Shown piece by piece: positions 24,177 to 33,568 of a stretch of 64,000 nt of DNA. Within the stretch, counting starts at the first letter, position 1; each line of letters begins with the position of its first letter. The notes beneath the pieces are model-generated. The model was not told where the DNA came from. It did not search any database and was given only the letters and a program-made list of their open reading frames with translations. The DNA comes from Paraflavisolibacter caeni (lineage in GTDB: Bacteria; Bacteroidota; Bacteroidia; Chitinophagales; Chitinophagaceae), in contig NZ_JAOTIF010000003.1 in the NCBI RefSeq assembly GCF_025628885.1, forward strand, positions 1 through 64,000. Direction: 5' to 3'. The translations under genes were made by a program, and so were the position numbers.

Positions 24177-26105
24177 ATGGCACGACTAAATCTTTTAGAA
24201 GAAACTCGTTATGAAAAATTACCAGTTACCGTATACCCCGATCAGTATCTTGCATCTAAGGAGGTTGCACAAAGAATTGCTGAATTGATTAAGAAAAAAA
24301 ATGAGGAAGGCAAGAAAGCCATTCTGGGTTTAGCTACTGGTACCACACCAATTTACGTTTATAAAGAGTTGGTGAGGATGCATAAAGAAGACGGGCTCAG
24401 TTTTAAAAACGTGGTCACTTTTAACTTGGATGAATATTACCCGATGAATCCTGCTGCGGTACAGAGCTATGTAACCTTCATGAATGAAAATTTGTTTAGC
24501 AAGGTTGACATTGACAAGAATAATATTCATATCCCAGATGGCTCTTTACCGTTGGATGATATAGAAGAATATTGCCGTGGATACGAGCAAAAAATAAATG
24601 AATATGGTGGTATTGACTTACAGATTCTGGGCATTGGGAGAACTGGCCACATTGGGTTTAATGAACCTGGTTCGGCTCCAAATTCTGGAACCCGCCTTGT
24701 AACACTTAATGATTTGACCAGGAGGGATGCTGCGCGTGATTTCGGAGGCAAGTCTAATGTGCCAATGAAAGCCATTACTATGGGTATCGGGACAATCTTT
24801 AAAGCCCGTGAAATCATACTGATGGCCTGGAGTAAACATAAGGCCTCCATTATCAAAAAATCAGTGGAAGAAGAAGTGTCTGCTGATGTGCCTGCAACAT
24901 TTTTACAATTATGCGATAATGTAGAATTCTTCCTAGATGAAGATGCAGCTTCTGAATTGACCCGGTTTGATACCCCTTGGCTTGTGAAGGACTGCACCTG
25001 GACAGACCAATTAGTAAAAAAGGCAGTTATCTGGCTAGCTCGTATTACCAATAAACCAATTCTGAAACTTACAGAAGAGGATTATAATAATCATGGCATG
25101 GCTCAACTGGCCACTCAACAAGGCCCGGTTTATAACATCAATATTAACATTTTTAATAAGGTGCAGCAAACCATTACAGGATGGCCTGGCGGTAAACCTG
25201 ATGCTGATGATAGCCAACGACCTGAAAGGGCAACTCCTGCACAAAAGAGAGTTGTTATTTTTTCACCGCATCCGGATGATGATGTGATTTCAATGGGAGG
25301 TACTTTTATCCGTTTAGCAGACCAAGGGCATGACGTACATGTTGCTTACCAAACTTCTGGTAATACAGCAGTATGGGATGATGATGTTTTAAGGTTTGTG
25401 GAGTTTTCCATAGATTTTTTACAATCGCAAGGACAAGATACCAAAGATCTTGCATGTACATATGATAAAATGAGGTCTTTTTTTGAAGGTAAAAAACCTA
25501 ATCAGGTGGATATCAAAGAAGCACAAACCATTAAAGGCTTAATCAGGAAGGGTGAGGCCATTGCCGGAGCTCGCTTTGCCGGACTAAGTGATGATCATAT
25601 TCACTTTATGGCACTGCCTTTTTATGATCGTATGAAAACGCAGAAGAATGTTGACTTTGAAGATGATATTCAGCAAACAATGGCTTTGCTGCAGCAAATC
25701 AAGCCACACCAGGTTTTTGCTGCAGGTGATTTCGCTGATCCCCATGGAACACATATCAAATGCTTCGATATTATATTACAGGCCTTGTTGAGGTTAAAGA
25801 AAACCGAAGATTGGGTTAAGGATTGCTGGCTATGGATGTACCGTGGTGCGTGGCACGAGTTTGAAACTCATGAAATTGAAATGGCCGTACCACTTTCTCC
25901 AAAAGAGGTGGAGCGTAAGCGCTTGGCAATATTCAAACACCAGTCACAAAAAGACAGACCCGTTTTTCCTGGTGATGATGCTCGTGAATTTTGGGTGAGG
26001 GCAGAGGACAGGAACAGGGAGACAGCAAAAGCATATGATCAACTAGGACTTGCAGAATATGAAGCTATGGAAGCTTTTGTAAAATGGGATCTAAGCAAAA
26101 ACTAG
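24177..26105 (+). CDS. Glucosamine-6-phosphate deaminase fused to a PIG-L deacetylase domain
   Basis: Cytoplasmic two-domain enzyme of 642 residues without a signal peptide. Residues about 15-290 are NagB-like: LATGTTP, TFNLDEYYP with Asp85, and LGIGRTGHIGFNEPGS with His158. The residue before GH is Thr where E. coli NagB has Asp, a variation in this subgroup. Residues about 355-620 are a PIG-L/LmbE deacetylase with HPDDD at 365-369 and DFADPHGTH near 550. The NagB half converts glucosamine 6-phosphate to fructose 6-phosphate; the PIG-L half may deacetylate the GlcNAc-type precursor. The fusion is known in Bacteroidota. The beta-mannosidase gene follows after eight bases. Confidence 0.85.
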   Translation: MARLNLLEETRYEKLPVTVYPDQYLASKEVAQRIAELIKKKNEEGKKAILGLATGTTPIYVYKELVRMHKEDGLSFKNVVTFNLDEYYPMNPAAVQSYVTFMNENLFSKVDIDKNNIHIPDGSLPLDDIEEYCRGYEQKINEYGGIDLQILGIGRTGHIGFNEPGSAPNSGTRLVTLNDLTRRDAARDFGGKSNVPMKAITMGIGTIFKAREIILMAWSKHKASIIKKSVEEEVSADVPATFLQLCDNVEFFLDEDAASELTRFDTPWLVKDCTWTDQLVKKAVIWLARITNKPILKLTEEDYNNHGMAQLATQQGPVYNININIFNKVQQTITGWPGGKPDADDSQRPERATPAQKRVVIFSPHPDDDVISMGGTFIRLADQGHDVHVAYQTSGNTAVWDDDVLRFVEFSIDFLQSQGQDTKDLACTYDKMRSFFEGKKPNQVDIKEAQTIKGLIRKGEAIAGARFAGLSDDHIHFMALPFYDRMKTQKNVDFEDDIQQTMALLQQIKPHQVFAAGDFADPHGTHIKCFDIILQALLRLKKTEDWVKDCWLWMYRGAWHEFETHEIEMAVPLSPKEVERKRLAIFKHQSQKDRPVFPGDDAREFWVRAEDRNRETAKAYDQLGLAEYEAMEAFVKWDLSKN

Positions 26106-26113
26106 CTGATAAA

Positions 26114-27844
26114 ATGAGAACTGCTTTTTATATTTTAATCTGCATTGCAATTCATTTTTCTGTAATTGCACAGGAATATTCAATGCCTCTTAACAAAGGC
26201 TGGAAGTTCAAAGAAACCACATCTCAAGAATGGTTGCCTGCAATCATTCCTGGAACTGTACATACCGACTTACTCAAGAATAGACGTATCCATGATCCAT
26301 TTTACAGGGATAATGAAAGTAAAGTGCAATGGGTTTCACAAAAGGATTGGGAGTACCAGGTAAGCTTTGATGTAGAAAAATCATTACTATCAAAGAAGCA
26401 TTTGGAACTTGTTTTCGAAGGATTGGATACCTATGCGGATGTCTACTTGAATGATCGGCTAATTCTACAGGCAAATAATATGTTCAGGACCTGGGTGGTA
26501 GATGTAAAGCAATTTGTTAGGAATGAGAAAAACAGGTTGCTGGTACATTTTTACAGTGCCGAGCACAAGGTTGATTCGTTGGCTAAAGCTGCTCTTCCTT
26601 TGGTCCGTCCATCTGATAATAACAGGCATTATGTTAGAAAAGCTCAGTATCATTTTGGCTGGGACTGGGGCCCAAGATTAATTACTTGTGGCATCTGGCG
26701 TAATGTTAAATTGAAAGGGTGGGATTTGCCTGAAACAGAAAATGTATCATGGAAGAAGCCGTTGAATAATAAAATTGAACTGATTCAAAAGCCCGATAGT
26801 GTTGGCCGCTCGTTTTACTTTACAGTTAATGGGCAGCCTGTTTTTATGAAAGGCGCAAATTGGATACCTGCTGATGTATTTCTTCCTCGAGTGACGAAAG
26901 CAAAATACCGGGAGTTACTTGTTGCTGCAAAAGAAGCCAATATCAATATGTTGCGTGTATGGGGCGGTGGTATTTATGAAGATGATGCCTTTTATGATCA
27001 ATGCGACAGTCTTGGGATAATGGTATGGCAGGACTTTATGTTCGCGGGTGCAATGTATCCGGGAGACGATGCCTTTATGGAAAATGTGAAGCAGGAGGTA
27101 ATCGACAATATCAAGCGTTTGCGTCATCATCATTGTATAGTAGTATGGTGTGGGAATAATGAGATGGATGAGGCCTGGCATAACTGGGGGTGGCAGAAGC
27201 AGTTCAATATTTCGAAAGAGGATTCTACACTGTTATGGAATGATTATAAAAAGCTTTTTCAGGAAATGCTGCCCCAACTGGTGCAGGAATATGATGGAAC
27301 TCGTCCCTATATTTCTACTTCACCAATGCATGGATGGGGGCGTAAGCAAAGCATGACAGAAGGAGACAGTCATTACTGGGGAGTATGGTGGGGACTGGAA
27401 CCTATTGAGAAGTATAAAGAGAAGGTGCCCCGGTTTATGAGTGAGTATGGTATGCAGGCAATGCCCAATTGGGAAACGATCACAAGGTTTTCTTTGCCAC
27501 AGGATTGGGATACATCATCTGTTGTCATGAAGGTACATCAAAAGCACCCGACTGGCTACAGAAATCTGGCAGTATACCTGGTGCAAAACGGGTATAAGCC
27601 TGCAACATTCAAAGCGTTTGTGGATGCTACACAGGATATACAGAAAAAGGCATTGGCTACTGCAATTACGGCTCATATGGATGCTGCACCATATTGCATG
27701 GGCACATTATTCTGGCAGTTTAACGATTGCTGGCCAGTAGCCAGTTGGAGTGTGGTCGATTATTATGGAAATAAGAAAAAAGCATATTACACTGTGAAGC
27801 AATTATTCAAACAACCAATTAAAAAGGATAAGTTACCTAAATGA
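26114..27844 (+). CDS. GH2 beta-mannosidase, shortened form
   Basis: Exo-beta-mannosidase, 576 residues from the ATG that starts a signal peptide (MRTAFYILICIAIHFSVIAQ). The N-terminal sugar-binding domain is complete (AIIPGTVHTDLL, YHFGWDWGP) and the catalytic barrel has VFMKGANWIPADVF, the acid/base CGNNE with Glu350 and the nucleophile MSEYGM with Glu444. Family members usually have about 850 residues in five domains. Here the Ig-like second domain is reduced to about 40 residues between GIWRNVKLKGWD and IELIQKPDSVG, and the two C-terminal domains are missing. It would remove the core beta-1,4-mannose of N-glycans if active. The stop overlaps the PNGase start (ATGA). Confidence 0.85.
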   Translation: MRTAFYILICIAIHFSVIAQEYSMPLNKGWKFKETTSQEWLPAIIPGTVHTDLLKNRRIHDPFYRDNESKVQWVSQKDWEYQVSFDVEKSLLSKKHLELVFEGLDTYADVYLNDRLILQANNMFRTWVVDVKQFVRNEKNRLLVHFYSAEHKVDSLAKAALPLVRPSDNNRHYVRKAQYHFGWDWGPRLITCGIWRNVKLKGWDLPETENVSWKKPLNNKIELIQKPDSVGRSFYFTVNGQPVFMKGANWIPADVFLPRVTKAKYRELLVAAKEANINMLRVWGGGIYEDDAFYDQCDSLGIMVWQDFMFAGAMYPGDDAFMENVKQEVIDNIKRLRHHHCIVVWCGNNEMDEAWHNWGWQKQFNISKEDSTLLWNDYKKLFQEMLPQLVQEYDGTRPYISTSPMHGWGRKQSMTEGDSHYWGVWWGLEPIEKYKEKVPRFMSEYGMQAMPNWETITRFSLPQDWDTSSVVMKVHQKHPTGYRNLAVYLVQNGYKPATFKAFVDATQDIQKKALATAITAHMDAAPYCMGTLFWQFNDCWPVASWSVVDYYGNKKKAYYTVKQLFKQPIKKDKLPK

Positions 27845-29781
27845 TTATTTTTAACGACTATAGATACTGGCAGTTCCTTATTCTTTTTACTTTTTTAATT
27901 TGTACGAGTAGAACCAGCAGTGCTGCAGATACACTGCATGTACAAACACATTACCAACAAACGGTTGTCACCGATCCTTCAAAAGGATTTAAAGTTTATA
28001 AAGCATGGGGAAAATTTCCAACAGCTGAAACACCCATCCGGAAAATAATCTTACGTCTTTTCTTAGGCTGTCCAGATGGCATGCGCTGTGCCGATTGGGA
28101 TTATAATGATCACATCAAGATCCGCCGTACAGGAGGTGTTGGTGGTACTTCGCAGGACTATGAAATCGCTCGTATGCTCACACCATATGGAGGTGCTTTT
28201 AGTAAAGAATGGAATTTTAACTGGGAAGTGGATGTGACTGATTTTAGCATGTTGTTGCGTGACAGTGTTGAGATAGAATATAACCACACAGGCTATGAGC
28301 CCAATGAAGACCGGGGATGGAGCGTTACACTTGACTTTGAGATTATAAAAGGGCAACCTGCATGGCAGCCCATTAGCATTCAAAAAGTGTATGACGATAC
28401 CTATCGTTATGGAGACGGTAATAATAATATTGAAAAAGCTTTGAAGCCGGTTGCATTCAAAGCTGACCCTCAGGCAGATTTCGCACGGTTGCGTGTTGTG
28501 CAAACTGGTCATGGAATGGATAAGCCGGATGGTTGCGGAGAATTTTGCAACAAATACCGTGAACTTTGGTATGATGGAAGATTATTGGAAACGAAAAATA
28601 TCTGGAAACAATGTGGCGATAATCCATTATATCCGCAAGCTGGCACATGGGTTTATGACCGTGCAAACTGGTGTCCGGGAAATTTGATGTTACCTGATAT
28701 TTATGATCTTAAAGTGAAAGCAGGCAATACGCATACTGTTGATATCAATATGCAGCCTTATGTTTCCCCCAACTCGAGTGCAGATGAAGTGATTTCTGCC
28801 TATCTTATTCAATACAAGAAAGCAATATCAGTTAATGATATTGCAATAGAGGATGTGATCAAGCCCTCTTTAAAACCTGTTTACAGGAGATTGAATCCTT
28901 CTGGCATTCAGCCGCAGATCGTAGTAAAGAATATTGGCAGAACAGACGTGAAGAGCATGCGTATTCAATATGGAACAAATGGTTTTGCCAAAAGAAGTTT
29001 TTACTGGAAAGGAACATTACCCGCAGGTGGAACTACTTCTATTATATTGCCCGGCATTATTGAAAGTAAAGCTGGACAAAATAATTTCGAAGCAGTTATT
29101 TCCCTGCCCAATGGGAAGCGGGATGCATTTCCGGCTGATAACAGGATAATTAGTCCTTTTGCAACAATGACAAAGCACGACAGTATGTTAGTTGTTTATT
29201 TGAAAACCAATAATCAGCCGTCGCAAAGTAGTTACATTATAACCAATAGTGAAGGGAAAGTTATTAGAGAAAAAGCATTTGGCTCTTTAAAAGAAAATAC
29301 TATTTACTGTGATACTTTGCTATTACCCAAAGACCGGTATCAGTTTGTTTTGCTTGACTCGGCTGGTAACGGTTTAGAATTCTGGGCTAATCCCCGCGGT
29401 GGAAGTGGTAAAGCTCGTCTGCTGAATAGCAAAGGACAAATGATCAAAGATTTTGAATCTGATTTTGGTTCTTCCATTCAGTACAACTTTGAAGTAGGAA
29501 CTCCTGCAACACCTATTGCCGCGCAAACTTCGTTCAGTTTGTATCCTACACGCACTAACGATAAAACCACCTTAGACTATTATGCTAACTTTCCGGATGA
29601 TGTTGTAGTACGTTTGATTGCCGACCCTGGCGGTGACGTAATGGAAGAACATCATTATAAGCAATTGAAAGAAGGCACATTCACATACGATTTGAGCCGT
29701 TTTCCCAAGGGGCGTTTTTATTTGAGCGTTTTGATTGGTGGTGAAGAAAAATTTAAAAAACGAATCCGGTTGAAAGAATGA
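27841..29781 (+). CDS. PNGase F-type peptide-N-glycosidase with type IX secretion tail
   Basis: Secreted peptide-N4-(N-acetyl-beta-glucosaminyl)asparagine amidase, 646 residues. After a signal peptide the PNGase F N-terminal domain shows GCPDGMRCADWDYNDHIKIR (acidic residues 85 and 87), then NHTGYEPNEDRGWSVTLDFE, and the C-terminal PNGase domain has TGHGMDKPDGCGEFCNKYRE and RANWCPG. Residues about 380-560 form extra beta-sandwich modules, and the last 85 residues (from SLYPTRTNDKTTL to EEKFKKRIRLKE) look like a type A T9SS sorting tail, so surface or extracellular display is predicted. It cleaves the glycan from protein asparagine. Translation is coupled to the beta-mannosidase by a 4-base overlap. 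Confidence 0.88.
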   Translation: MIIFNDYRYWQFLILFTFLICTSRTSSAADTLHVQTHYQQTVVTDPSKGFKVYKAWGKFPTAETPIRKIILRLFLGCPDGMRCADWDYNDHIKIRRTGGVGGTSQDYEIARMLTPYGGAFSKEWNFNWEVDVTDFSMLLRDSVEIEYNHTGYEPNEDRGWSVTLDFEIIKGQPAWQPISIQKVYDDTYRYGDGNNNIEKALKPVAFKADPQADFARLRVVQTGHGMDKPDGCGEFCNKYRELWYDGRLLETKNIWKQCGDNPLYPQAGTWVYDRANWCPGNLMLPDIYDLKVKAGNTHTVDINMQPYVSPNSSADEVISAYLIQYKKAISVNDIAIEDVIKPSLKPVYRRLNPSGIQPQIVVKNIGRTDVKSMRIQYGTNGFAKRSFYWKGTLPAGGTTSIILPGIIESKAGQNNFEAVISLPNGKRDAFPADNRIISPFATMTKHDSMLVVYLKTNNQPSQSSYIITNSEGKVIREKAFGSLKENTIYCDTLLLPKDRYQFVLLDSAGNGLEFWANPRGGSGKARLLNSKGQMIKDFESDFGSSIQYNFEVGTPATPIAAQTSFSLYPTRTNDKTTLDYYANFPDDVVVRLIADPGGDVMEEHHYKQLKEGTFTYDLSRFPKGRFYLSVLIGGEEKFKKRIRLKE

Positions 29782-29830
29782 GGCTTAATAAAATAATATT
29801 CAATACAATAAATCCAAATCAAAATAAACC

Positions 29831-31174
29831 ATGTTGAAAGAAAAGCTTTTTAAAGCAGTTTTGTTTATCTCGTCTTTTTGTTGCCTAACAACAGTTCAGG
29901 CGCAAACAAAAGTGAATCCTGATTCTATTCGCAACAAGATGCAATGGTTTGCCGATGCCAAGTTGGGCATTTTCATCCATTGGGGTATTTACGCAGTAAA
30001 CGGTATCGATGAAAGTTGGAGTTTTCACAATAAAAAGATTTCTCATGCTGATTATATGAAGCAGATGAAGGGATTTACAGCTTCCCGATATAATCCTGAA
30101 GAGTGGGCTGCTCTAATCAAAGAAAGTGGCGCACGCTATGCGGTAATTACCACAAAGCATCATGATGGCGTGGCGCTCTGGCCAACCAAGGAAAAGCACT
30201 ATAATGTTGTAAAGAACACGCCGGCGAAACGTGATCTGCTTACACCTTTTTACGCAGCTCTCAATAAACAGGGAATCAAGCGTGGAGCTTATTATTCTCT
30301 CATAGACTGGAGCTATCCGGATTATCCAGGTTTTCTTAAAGATAGTAACAGGTATAAAGTAGCTGATGAACCTCAGCGTTGGCAAAGGTTTCAGAAGTTT
30401 AATGAGAATCAAATAAATGAGATAAACGTAGCATTCAAACCTGATTTGTGGTGGTTTGATGGCGATTGGGAACATAGTGCGGAAGAATGGGATGCAGCCA
30501 ACATCCGAAAAAGCATCTTAAGTCTTAAACCTGATGCTATCATTAATGGCCGTTTGCAGGGTTATGGAGATTATGATACACCTGAGCAAAACTTTCCGGT
30601 CACTAGGCCAAAGTTCAACTGGTGGGAGCTTTGTATGACCTCCAACAGCAGCTGGGGCTACCAGCCGAAGGATACAGCCTGGAAAACGCCCTATGAAGTG
30701 ATCACCATATTTGCCGATGCGATTAGCAATGGTGGCAATTTGTTGTTGGATATAGGGCCAAAGGAGGATGGAACTATTCCGCCGCAACAGATTCATATCT
30801 TAAAAGAGTTAGGCAAGTGGAATCATAAACATGAGGAGGCTATCTTCAATACTTTAGGGGGAATGCCACAGGGACATTTTTATGGACCATCTACATTGTC
30901 CAAAGATTCATCAATACTTTATCTGTTTCTTCCCGGTAGGGTAAATGGTCAAGTTGTGGTAAAGGGTTTGAAGAATAAAATCAAAAATATAAGGGTAGTG
31001 GGCACATCTCAAACCTTGCAACATAAGATTGTAGGAAAGATCTCATGGAGTCCTGTACCCGGTTTGGTGTATATTAATGTTCCGCCTAGTGTACAGGATG
31101 AATATATGTCAGTGCTCGCAGTAGAACTTGATGGACCAATCAGTCTATACAAAGGGCAGGGTGGATTGAATTAG
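29831..31174 (+). CDS. GH29 alpha-L-fucosidase (second copy)
   Basis: Exported alpha-L-fucosidase of 447 residues with a signal peptide ending at VQAQ. Landmarks are LGIFIHWGIYAVNG, TTKHHDGVALWPTK and DLWWFDGDWE, which places the nucleophile at Asp210. The C-terminal beta-sandwich is short. The active-site neighbourhood (DESWSFHNKKISHADYM) differs from the first GH29, so a different fucose linkage is likely; core versus antenna fucose is the obvious split but is not proven. It follows the PNGase by 49 bases and is the last gene before a 466-base gap. Confidence 0.92.
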   Translation: MLKEKLFKAVLFISSFCCLTTVQAQTKVNPDSIRNKMQWFADAKLGIFIHWGIYAVNGIDESWSFHNKKISHADYMKQMKGFTASRYNPEEWAALIKESGARYAVITTKHHDGVALWPTKEKHYNVVKNTPAKRDLLTPFYAALNKQGIKRGAYYSLIDWSYPDYPGFLKDSNRYKVADEPQRWQRFQKFNENQINEINVAFKPDLWWFDGDWEHSAEEWDAANIRKSILSLKPDAIINGRLQGYGDYDTPEQNFPVTRPKFNWWELCMTSNSSWGYQPKDTAWKTPYEVITIFADAISNGGNLLLDIGPKEDGTIPPQQIHILKELGKWNHKHEEAIFNTLGGMPQGHFYGPSTLSKDSSILYLFLPGRVNGQVVVKGLKNKIKNIRVVGTSQTLQHKIVGKISWSPVPGLVYINVPPSVQDEYMSVLAVELDGPISLYKGQGGLN

Positions 31175-31640
31175 TATTGTAAAAAGAAAAATTGGTGTCT
31201 TTGTGCTGAAATGATGAGTTCTGTATAGAGGTTGTGAATAGTTATGACAAGTTTTCTTTTTATTCTTAAGAGGATAGTCCATATATGTCATCAATTACTC
31301 TATTGAAATTTTATTGTACCAAAATTACATTTGCAATGTAAGTTGCTAGGTACCAGTTTGTTTACAACTTCATTGTATTCGCCATTACCATTCATAACTT
31401 CAATACCGAACTCATCATTTTAAATTGATCTAAACAACGTTAATGATACCATCGTTCTACAAAGGAGACCTGATACACCAGAAGAAAATAATGAATGATC
31501 CAGGCAGAGGATAGACTTAAGTTTATGCTTCAATTATTTGCATTCTTTTTTGCGCAAACGATTGAATTGCAAAAGCTGTGTTTTCCTTTTTATGTTTAAT
31601 GCGCCAATCCCTTTCAGTTTAAAATATACAATAATATAAT
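31175..31640. other. Intergenic region between GH29 and GH20
   Basis: 466 bases without a convincing gene. No strong hairpin terminator was found after GH29. The right end holds a promoter-like pair (ATTG at 31566-31569 and TATGTTTA at 31591-31598). The rest shows no recognisable remnant of a gene or mobile element. Confidence 0.5.
31567..31598 (+). promoter_or_regulatory. Possible promoter of the GH20 unit
   Basis: TTG at 31567-31569 and TATGTTTA at 31591-31598 are 21 bases apart and resemble the Bacteroidota -33 TTTG and -7 TAnnTTTG elements, with one mismatch in the latter. Transcription would start about 35 bases before the GH20 ATG at 31641. Motif evidence only. Confidence 0.35.
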
Positions 31641-33521
31641 ATGTTGTTCCGATTCACACTTAAAAAAGTTTGCTTGTTGGCGATGGTTTTGATCTCACAT
31701 CAGACTTTTGCGCAACTCAGTATTATTCCTAAACCTGCGGAAGTTATAATGCCATCCACTACAGGCTCGTTTGTATTAACACCACAAACTATTTTGATTG
31801 TAAGTCAGGCTAATCTGCAACCTTCGGCTGACTTCCTGAATGAATACCTGAAGCAACTTTATGGTTTTGGTTTAAAGACAAGTAAAAAGCCAATTGCCTC
31901 CAATGCTGTTTATCTAGGTTTGAAAAAAGATAAGGGAGCAAATGGAGAATACAGCATGGATGTTAATAAAGAAAGCATTTCCATTGAGGGAGCTGATGAA
32001 AGTGGTGTGTTCTATGGTATGCAAACTTTATTGCAATTAATGCCGGCTCAAAAAGATGCTTCACTTTCTATTCCTTTTGTACGCATCAACGATGCTCCTC
32101 GATATCAGTACCGTGGCATCATGCTCGATGTGAGCCGCCATTTCTTCCCGGTTGATTTTGTGAAAAAGTATATTGATTATGCTGCTTTTCATAAATTAAA
32201 TCGTCTGCACTGGCATTTAACAGAAGACCAGGGCTGGCGAATTGAGATTAAAAAGTATCCTCAGCTTACACAGAAAGGAGCCTGGCGCAATGGAACCATT
32301 ATTGGCAATTATCCGGGAACGGGCAATGACAATAAACGCTATGGCGGCTTTTATACCCAAAAGGAGATCAAGGATATCATACAATATGCTGCAAAGCGCT
32401 ATATTACTATTGTACCTGAAATTGAAATGCCCGGTCATGCCTCTGCAGCCATTGCAGCATTCCCGTCTTTAAGTTGTTTTCCAGATGAGCCAACAAAGAT
32501 TTTTAAGAACGCCTCTCAGGTAAGCCAGCAAAGTGGAGGTAAGAAAGTTCAGGAAACCTGGGGTGTTCACGATGATGTGTTCTGTGCAGGCAATGACAGT
32601 GTTTTCACTGTTTTGCAGGGGGTGCTGGATGAAGTAATGACTTTATTTCCTTCACAGTATATACACATTGGAGGTGATGAGTGTCCAAAGTCAAACTGGA
32701 AAAAATGTGCACGCTGTCAAAAAGTTATAAAAGACAATAACCTTAAAGATGAACATGAACTTCAGAGTTATTTCATTCAGCGAATAGAGAAATATATCAA
32801 CAGCAAAGGCAAAACATTGGTAGGCTGGGATGAGATTCTGGAAGGAGGGTTGGCGCCAAATGCCGTGGTGATGAGCTGGCGGGGAGAAAAAGGCGGAATC
32901 GAAGCTGCGAAGCAAAGGCATGATGTCATCATGACTCCGAACTCGCATCTTTATTTCGATCATTTCCAGGGCAAGCCTTCTGATGAGCCTATGGCTATTG
33001 GAGGATACCTGACGTTGGAAAGAGTTTATTCCTACAACCCAACACCTGCTGCTTTAACAGCTGAAGAAGCTAAACATGTGCAGGGAGTTCAGGCTAACCT
33101 TTGGACAGAGTATATTCCTACAACTGAAAAAGTAGAATATATGACCATGCCTCGGCTTGCAGCTTTGTCTGAAGTGGCATGGACACGGCCGGAACTGAAA
33201 AATTGGGAAGATTTCAAGCAGCGAATGGAACAGCAGTATCAGCGCTATGATGCCAAAGGAATCAATTATGCAAAAAGCGTTTACAATGTGCGGCAAACTA
33301 TAGTTTTGGAATCATCTGCTTCCAAGGCCACTGTAACGTTTGCAACCGATTCCTTTGCACCACAGATCTATTATACATTGGATGGGGCTGAGCCTAATAC
33401 CAGTGCAAAACTGTACACAAAGCCGTTTGAACTGCGCAAATCTTCTATTATTAAGGCCGCTACATTCAAAGATGGCAAGCAAGTGGGAAAGACATCGGTG
33501 CAGCAGGTTGTGATCAACTAA
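31641..33521 (+). CDS. GH20 beta-N-acetylhexosaminidase
   Basis: Exported exo-beta-hexosaminidase, 626 residues, with a signal peptide ending near HQTFAQ. It has the N-terminal alpha/beta domain (residues about 23-150), the catalytic barrel starting at YRGIMLDVSRHFFPV, and the catalytic pair Asp346-Glu347 in HIGGDECPK. Other family landmarks are LHWHLTEDQGWRIEIK, VPEIEMPGHA and VVMSWRGEKGG. The last 75 residues form a small beta-rich domain (ATDSFAPQIYYTLDGAEPN) common in Bacteroidota GH20. It removes terminal GlcNAc or GalNAc, here most likely antenna GlcNAc of N-glycans. Confidence 0.94.
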   Translation: MLFRFTLKKVCLLAMVLISHQTFAQLSIIPKPAEVIMPSTTGSFVLTPQTILIVSQANLQPSADFLNEYLKQLYGFGLKTSKKPIASNAVYLGLKKDKGANGEYSMDVNKESISIEGADESGVFYGMQTLLQLMPAQKDASLSIPFVRINDAPRYQYRGIMLDVSRHFFPVDFVKKYIDYAAFHKLNRLHWHLTEDQGWRIEIKKYPQLTQKGAWRNGTIIGNYPGTGNDNKRYGGFYTQKEIKDIIQYAAKRYITIVPEIEMPGHASAAIAAFPSLSCFPDEPTKIFKNASQVSQQSGGKKVQETWGVHDDVFCAGNDSVFTVLQGVLDEVMTLFPSQYIHIGGDECPKSNWKKCARCQKVIKDNNLKDEHELQSYFIQRIEKYINSKGKTLVGWDEILEGGLAPNAVVMSWRGEKGGIEAAKQRHDVIMTPNSHLYFDHFQGKPSDEPMAIGGYLTLERVYSYNPTPAALTAEEAKHVQGVQANLWTEYIPTTEKVEYMTMPRLAALSEVAWTRPELKNWEDFKQRMEQQYQRYDAKGINYAKSVYNVRQTIVLESSASKATVTFATDSFAPQIYYTLDGAEPNTSAKLYTKPFELRKSSIIKAATFKDGKQVGKTSVQQVVIN

Positions 33522-33568
33522 GTTTACGTATGTTCTGATTTAATCACCTTCCGATCAAAAGAGTAAGA

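Noticed and set aside
24527-25051. 174-codon leftward frame inside the NagB/PIG-L gene
   Set aside because: It lies entirely opposite a well-conserved enzyme gene and has no recognisable sequence character.
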